Assembly: GCA_039927975.1 (NCBI GenBank)
Contig: JBDSTZ010000486.1
Location: forward strand, 1 to 8,141
Origin: JBDSTZ01 sp039927975
GTDB lineage: Bacteria > Pseudomonadota > Gammaproteobacteria > Burkholderiales > Burkholderiaceae_D
Length of the DNA: 8,141 nucleotides
Direction: 5' to 3'
Shown: positions 1-4,799 of the stretch, piece by piece
Layout of the letters: the number at the start of each line of letters is the position of its first letter
Numbering within the stretch: the first letter of the stretch is position 1
Program-made: the position numbers and the translations under genes
The notes under the pieces: generated by a model
Told to the model about the DNA's origin: nothing
What the model saw: the letters and a program-made list of their open reading frames with translations, nothing else
Databases searched by the model: none

Positions 1-779
1 TGCTGCCGAAGGACGTCAACGACGAGCGCAACATCTTCCTCGAGATCCGCGCCGGCACCGGCGGCGACGAGTCGGCCCTGTTCGCCGGCGACCTGCTGCG
101 CATGTACACCCGCTTCGCCGAGCGCAATCGCTGGCAGGTCGAGATGGTGTCGGAGTCGCCCTCCGACCTGGGCGGCTACCGCGAAGTGATCGTGCGCCTG
201 ATCGGCAACGGCGCCTACTCGAAGCTCAAGTTCGAGTCGGGCGGCCATCGCGTGCAGCGGGTGCCGGCCACCGAGACGCAAGGCCGCATCCACACCTCGG
301 CCTGCACGGTGGCGGTGATGCCGGAGGCCGACGAGGTCGAGGACGTCAACATCAATCCGGCCGACCTGCGCATCGACACCTTCCGCGCGTCCGGCGCCGG
401 CGGCCAGCACATCAACAAGACCGATTCGGCGGTGCGCCTGACCCACCTGCCGACCGGCATCGTGGTCGAATGCCAGGACGACCGCAGCCAGCACAAGAAC
501 AAGGCCCAGGCGCTCAAGGTGCTGGCCGCGCGCATCAAGGACGTGCAGCTGCGCGAGCAGCAGTCGAAGGAGGCGGCCACCCGCAAGAGCCTGATCGGCT
601 CGGGCGACCGCAGCGAGCGCATTCGCACCTACAACTTCCCGCAGGGCCGCATGACCGACCACCGCATCAACCTCACGCTCTACAAGCTCGACTTCATCAT
701 GGATGGCGAACTGACCGATCTGACCAACGCGCTGGCCGCCGAGCACCAGGCCGAGCTGCTTGCGGCGCTGGGAGATTAA
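1..779 (+). CDS. prfA: Peptide chain release factor 1 (RF1), 5' end cut off
   Basis: RF1 recognises UAA and UAG in the ribosomal A site and triggers hydrolysis of peptidyl-tRNA in the cytoplasm. The reading frame is open from base 3, giving 258 visible residues; the family is about 360 long, so roughly the first 100 are outside the window. The sequence from GTGGDESALFAGDL onward matches bacterial RF1. The stop-codon-reading tripeptide P-A-T is at 264-272, which marks RF1 rather than RF2 (S-P-F). The catalytic GGQ is at 399-407 within SGAGGQHINKTDSAVR, and QDDRSQHKNKAQA and GSGDRSERIRTYNFPQGR follow. The C-terminus is normal and ends LLAALGD-TAA. The GGQ glutamine is the substrate of PrmC, encoded two genes downstream. 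The ATG at 102 is internal, not the start. The end of the gene is duplicated directly after the stop codon (see the repeat at 755-805). Confidence 0.97.
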   Translation, partial: LPKDVNDERNIFLEIRAGTGGDESALFAGDLLRMYTRFAERNRWQVEMVSESPSDLGGYREVIVRLIGNGAYSKLKFESGGHRVQRVPATETQGRIHTSACTVAVMPEADEVEDVNINPADLRIDTFRASGAGGQHINKTDSAVRLTHLPTGIVVECQDDRSQHKNKAQALKVLAARIKDVQLREQQSKEAATRKSLIGSGDRSERIRTYNFPQGRMTDHRINLTLYKLDFIMDGELTDLTNALAAEHQAELLAALGD

Positions 780-805
780 AGCTGCTTGCGACGCTGGGGG
801 ATTAA
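755..805 (+). repeat. Tandem duplication of the prfA 3' end including its stop codon
   Basis: Two 25-bp copies lie head to tail at 755-779 and 781-805 with a 26-bp period and one spacer base. They match at 23 of 25 positions. The differences are G/A at the eleventh base and A/G at the nineteenth. Copy 1 encodes RF1 residues LLAALGD and the TAA stop. Copy 2 would encode LLATLGD and TAA in another frame, but has no role in RF1 translation because copy 1 already ends the protein. A local slippage or unequal-exchange duplication explains it; the two substitutions suggest it is not brand new. Confidence 0.85.
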
Positions 806-894
806 GCCAGGGTTAAGTTGCTAGATCAAGAATGAACTGTTGCTCCGATATGCGAAAATGTCCATTCGCGCCCCATCATTGTTGTCGTAAGAAC

Positions 895-970
895 GTCTTC
901 CCCGCGCAGGCGGGAATCCATGCCACCTGTGACCTCTGGGTGCTATAGGTTCCCGCCTGCGCGGGAACGA
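895..970. repeat. Inverted pair of REP-like palindromic elements
   Basis: Two copies of a GC-rich element face each other. The first has the core CCCGC-GCAG-GCGGG at 901-914, followed by AATCCA. The second is its inverse, CCCGC-CTGC-GCGGG at 952-965, followed by AACGACG. Each core is itself a 5-bp-stem hairpin, and the two can pair with each other over about 15 bp across a 36-bp spacer. This type of repeat is widespread between genes in betaproteobacteria, Xanthomonas and relatives. Its reverse-strand translation gives the well-known artefact VPAQAGT...WIPACAG, seen here in the minus-strand frame at 876-1103. The likely role is a BIME-like structure that stabilises mRNA ends or attenuates readthrough from prfA into dsbB. 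The role is inferred; the structure is seen directly. Confidence 0.8.
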
Positions 971-1033
971 CGATTAAAGTGCCTGCGCCGCAACGACGAT
1001 TAAGGTCCCTGGGCGGGAACGACGTGGAATCCC
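956..1033 (+). repeat. Three tandem 26-bp units derived from the REP half-element
   Basis: Units start at 956, 982 and 1008. The first 17 bases (CCTGCGCGGGAACGACG in unit 1) recur with two changes in unit 2 and one in unit 3. Units 1 and 2 match at 22 of 26 positions, including a shared GATTAA. Unit 3 departs after base 17 and continues TGGAATCCC, which resembles the other flank of the REP element. The array overlaps the right-hand REP element at 951-966 and stops 23 bp before the dsbB start codon, so it forms the dsbB leader region. Confidence 0.75.
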
Positions 1034-1056
1034 ACTGCCCAATCAAAAAAAGCCCC

Positions 1057-1527
1057 ATGACAAAATCACGAAACCTCCTGCTGGCCATCGCCGCCTTCAG
1101 CATCGGCGTCGTCGGCGTCGCCCTCTACCTGCAGCACGTCAAGGACCTGCTGCCCTGCCCCCTGTGCGTGATCCAGCGCTACCTGTTCCTGGCGATCGCC
1201 ATCTGCGCGCTGGTGGGCGCCTTCGGCAAGCCGCGCCTGGGCGCCGGCCTCGGCCTGCTGGCCGCGCTTGGCGGCCTGGGGGTGGTCGGCAAGCACCTGT
1301 GGGTCTTGGCCTATCCCGGCCGCTCGTGCGGCATCGACCCGGTCGAGACGGTCCTCAACAAGCTGCCCACCGCCACCGCGATGCCCTGGCTGTTCCAGGC
1401 CGACGGCATCTGCGAGGACGCGCGCGACACCATCCTCGGCCTCTCGATCCCGCAGTGGTCGGCGATCTCGTTCGTCGCGCTGACGGCGGCGCTGGTCTAC
1501 CTGCTGGTGCGGCGCGCCGCCCGATGA
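1057..1527 (+). CDS. dsbB: Disulfide bond formation protein B (quinone reductase)
   Basis: DsbB is an inner-membrane enzyme that reoxidises periplasmic DsbA and passes the electrons to quinone. The product is 156 residues, normal for the family, with four predicted membrane segments near residues 5-25, 40-57, 61-80 and 133-151. The first periplasmic loop has the redox pair C34-P-L-C37, followed by Q-R41, the position of the quinone-linked Arg of E. coli DsbB. The second loop carries C91 (RSCGIDP) and C119 (DGICED), the DsbA-interacting pair. No residue needed for the cycle is missing. An upstream GTG at 979 would add 26 residues, but these are encoded by the REP-derived array, so the ATG at 1057 is preferred. 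No clear Shine-Dalgarno precedes it. The stop codon overlaps the prmC start (ATGA), implying coupled translation. No dsbA is visible nearby. The identification is firm; the start is less so. Confidence 0.93.
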   Translation: MTKSRNLLLAIAAFSIGVVGVALYLQHVKDLLPCPLCVIQRYLFLAIAICALVGAFGKPRLGAGLGLLAALGGLGVVGKHLWVLAYPGRSCGIDPVETVLNKLPTATAMPWLFQADGICEDARDTILGLSIPQWSAISFVALTAALVYLLVRRAAR

Positions 1528-2342
1528 TCGCAGCCGGCGTCACGGTCGGCGCGCTGCAGGCCAAGCTGCCGCTCGATCCGCTCGAAAACCGCATCCTGCT
1601 GTGCCATGCGCTCGGCCTGACGCGGGTCGGCCTGATCACGCAATCCGAACGCATCTTGCACGAGGACGAAGCGGCCGCCTTGAATGCACTGGTCGAACGG
1701 CGCCTGCGCGGCGAACCGATCGCCTACATCGTCGGCCAGCGCGAATTCTTTGGCCTGCCCTTCCAGGTCAGCGACGCGGTGCTGATCCCGCGCCCGGACA
1801 CCGAACTCTTGGTCGAACTGGCGCTTGAACGCGCGCCGCAGGGAGGCCGCGTGCTCGACATGGGCACCGGCAGCGGCGCCATCGCGGTGGCGCTCGCGCA
1901 TAGCCGCGCCGACCTGGCCGTGAGCGCGCTCGACGTCAGCGAGGCCGCGCTGGCGGTCGCGCGCGCCAACGCGCTGGCCAACCGGGCCGCCGTCACCTTC
2001 CTGCGCAGCGACTGGTACACCGCGCTTGAAGCGGACGCCCGCTTCGACCTGATCGTCTCGAACCCGCCCTACATCGCCGCCGGCGACGACCACCTGTCGC
2101 AGGGCGACCTGCGCTTCGAACCTTCCGGCGCGCTGACCGACCATGCCGACGGCTTGTCGGCGCTGCGCCACATCGCCGAAGGCGCGCCGGCTCACCTGAC
2201 ATCCGGCGCCTGGCTGTTGATGGAACACGGCTACGACCAGGCCGACCGGGTGCGCTCCATGCTTGCGGCGCTCGGTTACGCCGAGGTGCAAAGCTGGCGC
2301 GACCTCGGCGGCATCGAGCGGGTCAGCGGTGGGCATCGCTGA
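1524..2342 (+). CDS. prmC: Peptide chain release factor N5-glutamine methyltransferase
   Basis: PrmC (HemK) transfers a methyl group from S-adenosylmethionine to the side-chain nitrogen of the GGQ glutamine in RF1 and RF2, which makes peptide release efficient. The product is 272 residues, the usual length. It has a helical N-terminal domain (about 1-85) that binds the release factor. The linker motif L-I-P-R-P-D-T-E is at 87-94, the SAM-binding motif D-M-G-T-G-S-G at 112-118, and the catalytic N-P-P-Y at 180-183, which binds the target glutamine. The C-terminus has LLMEHGYDQ and the final RDLGGIERV typical of the family. The start ATG at 1524 overlaps the dsbB stop by ATGA and has no Shine-Dalgarno of its own, so translation is probably coupled to dsbB. 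Its substrate gene prfA lies just upstream of dsbB, consistent with the common prfA-prmC pairing. A small hairpin (CGGAA/TTCCG, 2343-2356) follows the stop codon but has no T-tract. Confidence 0.96.
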   Translation: MIAAGVTVGALQAKLPLDPLENRILLCHALGLTRVGLITQSERILHEDEAAALNALVERRLRGEPIAYIVGQREFFGLPFQVSDAVLIPRPDTELLVELALERAPQGGRVLDMGTGSGAIAVALAHSRADLAVSALDVSEAALAVARANALANRAAVTFLRSDWYTALEADARFDLIVSNPPYIAAGDDHLSQGDLRFEPSGALTDHADGLSALRHIAEGAPAHLTSGAWLLMEHGYDQADRVRSMLAALGYAEVQSWRDLGGIERVSGGHR

Positions 2343-2385
2343 CGGAACCGTTTCCGCCCCGCGTGACAACTCCCAAAAACCGCAG

Positions 2386-2405
2386 TCGTGGTATCGATAC
2401 CACGA
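2386..2405. promoter_or_regulatory. Perfect 20-bp palindrome, candidate operator
   Basis: TCGTGGTATCGATACCACGA is a perfect dyad with no spacer and a central CG. It lies in the 195-bp gap between prmC and the small secreted-protein gene. Ten-base perfect arms around a central CG resemble operators of LacI-type regulators; that family assignment is an inference from symmetry only. The right half-site CGATACCAC (2395-2403) occurs again at 2512-2520, 117 bp further on and 17 bp before the start codon at 2538. The two copies would lie on nearly the same face of the helix. The palindrome has no T-tract after it, so a terminator role for prmC is less likely. No regulator gene lies in the window. 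Confidence 0.55.
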
Positions 2406-2449
2406 ATGATTGAAACTTTGTCTCTTCCTTAATGTTGTTATCGTTAACC

Positions 2450-2458
2450 TGATAAATT
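2450..2458 (+). promoter_or_regulatory. Weak extended -10 promoter candidate for the small secreted-protein gene
   Basis: TGATAAATT fits TGn plus a -10 hexamer matching TATAAT at 4 of 6 positions, in an A/T-rich stretch that stands out from the GC-rich surroundings. No good -35 box is present; TTAATG at 2429-2434 is the best at 18-bp spacing. Transcription would begin near 2465, leaving a leader of about 70 bases. The 20-bp palindrome would then be centred near -70, a position compatible with an activator. This is a candidate only. Confidence 0.3.
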
Positions 2459-2537
2459 GCTCCTTGGCCGAGGCAGTGCGCGTCGGCCGTTTGCTCATCG
2501 GAGCCTTGATGCGATACCACACTTAAGGAAGCAAAAA

Positions 2538-2831
2538 ATGAAGAAACTGAAAGTCCTGCTCGCCGCTGCCACGCTCTCCGCCAGCGGCATGGCGTTTGCC
2601 GAAATGATCGACCCGTTCTACAACCCCGCCTCGGTCTACAACCCGTCCACCGGCCAATACGAAGATGGCTGCGGCGCCGGCGTCTTTTACAGCTATTCGT
2701 GGAATTCGGCGTTTTCCTTCGGTCCCATGCTGAGCGGCCAAAGCACGCAAGTCCTCAACACCTATATTTATTGCTCCGGTGGCACCCTGTACGCATCCGG
2801 CGAGGCCTACACCGGCTATCTGAGAAACTGA
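2538..2831 (+). CDS. Small secreted protein of unknown family with two cysteines
   Basis: I do not recognise a family for this 97-residue protein. It begins MKKLKVLLAAATLSASGMAFA, a clear Sec signal peptide with an A-F-A cleavage site after residue 21, so a mature chain of 76 residues is expected in the periplasm or outside the cell. The mature part is rich in Tyr, Ser, Gly and Asn. It has a doubled Y-N-P motif (residues 28-30 and 34-36) and exactly two cysteines, C45 (DGCGAG) and C79 (YCSGG), that could form one disulfide. Alternating aromatic and small residues in 47-95 suggest beta structure; this is an impression, not a prediction. The start is supported by AAGGAAG at 2525-2531, six bases before the ATG. 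A longer in-frame extension upstream to 2457 would hide the signal peptide and is not credible. The gene stands alone between an operator-like palindrome and a strong hairpin, so it is probably a separately regulated monocistronic unit. Confidence 0.8.
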   Translation: MKKLKVLLAAATLSASGMAFAEMIDPFYNPASVYNPSTGQYEDGCGAGVFYSYSWNSAFSFGPMLSGQSTQVLNTYIYCSGGTLYASGEAYTGYLRN

Positions 2832-2841
2832 TCGAATGAAA

Positions 2842-2871
2842 GGGCGCGCCCCGCGCAACGGGGCTGCGCCC
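2842..2871 (+). terminator. Strong GC hairpin after the small secreted-protein gene
   Basis: GGGCGC-GCCCCG (2842-2853) pairs with CGGGGC (2859-2864) and GCGCCC (2866-2871). This gives a 12-bp stem with a five-base loop CGCAA and one bulged T at 2865. It begins 11 bases after the stop codon at 2829-2831. No T-run follows, so it is not a textbook intrinsic terminator. It may end or stabilise the transcript, or act with Rho. It also separates this gene from the promoter candidate of the next one. Confidence 0.6.
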
Positions 2872-2901
2872 CGCAGGCTGGCGCGGAGAACTTGGCCATT
2901 T

Positions 2902-2910
2902 TGATAAAAT
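2902..2910 (+). promoter_or_regulatory. Extended -10 promoter candidate for the DUF885 gene
   Basis: TGATAAAAT is a full TGn extension plus TAAAAT, five of six matches to TATAAT. No convincing -35 box lies 16-18 bp upstream, which extended -10 promoters can do without. Transcription would start near 2917, giving a leader of about 16 bases that contains the CGGAG ribosome site at 2923-2927 before the ATG at 2933. The -10 sits inside a hairpin-forming sequence, CCATTTT-GAT-AAAATGG at 2896-2912. The alternative ATG at 2909 overlaps the -10 itself, another reason to reject it as the start. Confidence 0.5.
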
Positions 2911-2932
2911 GGTCCTCTTCCCCGGAGCCTGC

Positions 2933-4687
2933 ATGCGCAAACTGTTCGCTATCTGTGTCTTCGTGTTCGCGCCGCTGGCAAGCGCGGCGAGCGGCGTGCC
3001 CAGCCCGGCGGCCACGGCGGACCAGCAAGCCCGCGCGCTGTTCGACGCCGACTGGCAATGGACCATGCAGCACCAGCCTGAACTGGCCACCTGCGTCGGC
3101 GACTACCGCTTCGACGCCACCCTGGCCGACACTTCGCTGGCCGCCAGCCTGGCCGCCAACTTTCATGCGCGCGCCATGCTCGACCAGGCCCGCGCCATCG
3201 AGCGCGAACGCCTGACCGGCCAGAACCAGCTGTCCTACGATCTGTTCATCTACGACCACCAGCGCACACTCAAGGCCGCCGGCTTCTACCCATACACGGT
3301 GCAGCCGATCACCGCGCACAGCGGCATCCACCTGAGCTTCGCCCAGCTGGTGGCACAAATGCCGTTCGCCGACGAAACCGGCTACCGCAACTACCTGGCC
3401 CGCATCGCTGCCCTGCCGCGCCACATCGACGGCCTGATGGAGCAGCTGCGCGAAAACATGCGGAGCGGCTGGGCCGCGCCGAAAGCGGTGATGCGCCCGC
3501 TGCCCGGCATGCTGCGGCAAATGCGCGAATCGCTGGTGGCCGGCCCGCTCGGCCAGCCGTTTCGCCAGATTCCGGGCACCATCGCCAAACCGGTGCGCGA
3601 CGAGCTGGCCCAGGCCGGGCCGGCCGCGCTGCTGGCCAAGGCCGCGCCGGCGCTGCAAAAACTTGAAGACTTCATCCGCACCGAATACCTGCCGGCGGCG
3701 CGCGACACCATCGCCGCCTCCAGCCTGCCAGGCGGCAGCGACTACTACAGCTTCCTGGCGGCCGGCTACACCAGCCCGGAGCTGGGCGCCGCCGAGATCC
3801 ACGCGCTCGGCCTGCGCGAAGTGGCGCGCATCCGCGCCGAGATGACGGCGGTGATCGCGCAGACCGGCTTTGGCGGCTCGTTCAAGGAGTTCGCCGCTTT
3901 CGCCAACGCCGACCCGCGCCTGTTCTTCGGCAAACCCGAGCCGCTGCTGGCGCGCTACCGGCGCATGATCGAGCGCGCCGCCGCCGGCCTGCCCAAGTTG
4001 TTCGTCACCGTCCCCGACGAGGAGATCGTGGTCAAGGCCGCGCCGCCCGAGCAGCCGCTGGCGGCCTACTACGAAGCGACCGCCGACGGCCGCCCCGCCG
4101 CGCTGGTGGTCAACACCGCGCGCCTCGACGCCCATCCGCTGTGGGCGATGGACACCGTGGTGCTGCACGAGACCTGGCCCGGCCACCACCTGCAGACCGC
4201 GCGCGCGCACGCACTGGCCGACCTGCCCGAGTTCCGCCGCTTCGGCTGGTACGTGGCGTTCGGCGAAGGCTGGGCCATGTACGCCGAAACGCTCGGGTCC
4301 GAGCTGGGCTTTTACCGCGATCCGTTCTCGCGCTTCGGCCAGCTCAATTCCGAGCTGTTCCGCGCGGCCCGGCTGGTGGTCGACACCGGCATCCACGCGC
4401 GCGGCTGGAGCCGCCAGCAGGCGCTCGACTACCTGAACACCAACACCGCCAACGCGCCGTCCGACAACGAGATCGAGATCGACCGCTACATCGCCTGGCC
4501 GGGCCAGGCGCTCGGCTACAAGATCGGCCAGCTGAAAATATCGGCGCTGCGGCAGAAGGCGCAGAGCGCGCTGGGCGAGCGTTTCGACCTGCGCCGCTTC
4601 CATCAGGCACTGCTCGACAACGGCCCCTTGCCGATGGGATTGCTGGAGCAACAGATCAAGGCATGGACGCGCGCGCAGCAACCCTGA
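2933..4687 (+). CDS. Secreted DUF885-family zinc hydrolase, putative periplasmic peptidase
   Basis: The product is 584 residues. A Sec signal peptide (MRKLFAICVFVFAPLASA, likely cut after the A-S-A at 16-18) precedes a long mainly helical domain typical of the DUF885 family, which belongs with the gluzincin-like metallopeptidases. The zinc motif H412-E413-T-W-P-G-H418-H419 (the HExxPGHH form of this family) is intact. The downstream E445-G-W-A-M-Y-A-E452 helix probably supplies the third zinc ligand, and the C-terminal part has the conserved Y-I-A-W-P-G-Q-A-L-G-Y-K-I-G stretch. Family length is usually about 580-620, so it looks complete and active. The physiological substrate of these proteins is generally not known; peptidase or carboxypeptidase-like activity is inferred from the motif. 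The start at 2933 is chosen because CGGAG at 2923-2927 is well placed and the signal peptide begins there; the ATG at 2909 would add eight residues. The gene has its own promoter candidate, and 112 bp separate it from gshA. Confidence 0.9.
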   Translation: MRKLFAICVFVFAPLASAASGVPSPAATADQQARALFDADWQWTMQHQPELATCVGDYRFDATLADTSLAASLAANFHARAMLDQARAIERERLTGQNQLSYDLFIYDHQRTLKAAGFYPYTVQPITAHSGIHLSFAQLVAQMPFADETGYRNYLARIAALPRHIDGLMEQLRENMRSGWAAPKAVMRPLPGMLRQMRESLVAGPLGQPFRQIPGTIAKPVRDELAQAGPAALLAKAAPALQKLEDFIRTEYLPAARDTIAASSLPGGSDYYSFLAAGYTSPELGAAEIHALGLREVARIRAEMTAVIAQTGFGGSFKEFAAFANADPRLFFGKPEPLLARYRRMIERAAAGLPKLFVTVPDEEIVVKAAPPEQPLAAYYEATADGRPAALVVNTARLDAHPLWAMDTVVLHETWPGHHLQTARAHALADLPEFRRFGWYVAFGEGWAMYAETLGSELGFYRDPFSRFGQLNSELFRAARLVVDTGIHARGWSRQQALDYLNTNTANAPSDNEIEIDRYIAWPGQALGYKIGQLKISALRQKAQSALGERFDLRRFHQALLDNGPLPMGLLEQQIKAWTRAQQP

Positions 4688-4769
4688 TCCGGCTCAGCGG
4701 TTTTGATCGGGCGTCGGCGAAGTTGGCGGTTTTCGGTTACTCTCTGCACCAACTAATAACACAAGCCAA

Positions 4770-4783
4770 TACTGCAAGCAGTA
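4770..4783. promoter_or_regulatory. Short inverted repeat just upstream of the gshA ribosome site
   Basis: TACTGC-AA-GCAGTA is a perfect dyad with six-base arms. It ends two bases before the AGAAAGGA Shine-Dalgarno (4786-4793) of gshA. In DNA it could be a small operator. In RNA the two-base loop is too tight for the full stem, so a stable hairpin is doubtful. The rest of the 112-bp gap before gshA holds no promoter I can defend; TAATAA at 4754-4759 is a poor -10 candidate without a -35. Confidence 0.3.
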
Positions 4784-4799
4784 CTAGAAAGGACTATCA

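Noticed and set aside
895..1033. CRISPR-like array
   Set aside because: Only three directly adjacent 26-bp units with no spacers between them, and the units come from a REP element; no cas genes are present.
979..1056. N-terminal extension of DsbB from a GTG at 979
   Set aside because: The 26 extra residues are encoded by the REP-derived tandem array and the unique leader after it; they match nothing in DsbB, which begins normally at 1057.
876..1103. 75-codon minus-strand frame reading VPAQAGT and WIPACAG
   Set aside because: This is the well-known spurious translation of REP-like repeats, not a protein.
2464..2479. Possible sigma-54 promoter (TTGGCC...AGTGC with GG and GC ten bases apart)
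   Set aside because: Only the GG-N10-GC spacing fits; the surrounding consensus is poor and such spacing is frequent in GC-rich DNA.
1497..2522. 341-codon minus-strand frame over prmC and the following gap
   Set aside because: Shadow of prmC codon bias; no recognisable domain, and its beginning lies in the A/T-rich regulatory stretch.
2909..2932. Earlier ATG start for the DUF885 protein
   Set aside because: It overlaps the promoter candidate, has no ribosome site, and would put eight residues in front of a proper signal peptide.
2816..4681. 621-codon open frame on the minus strand opposite the DUF885 gene
   Set aside because: Antisense of a high-GC gene with strong third-position GC bias; the translation is low-complexity, rich in Arg, Gly, Val and Gln, with no domain, while the + strand frame has a clear signal peptide and zinc motif.
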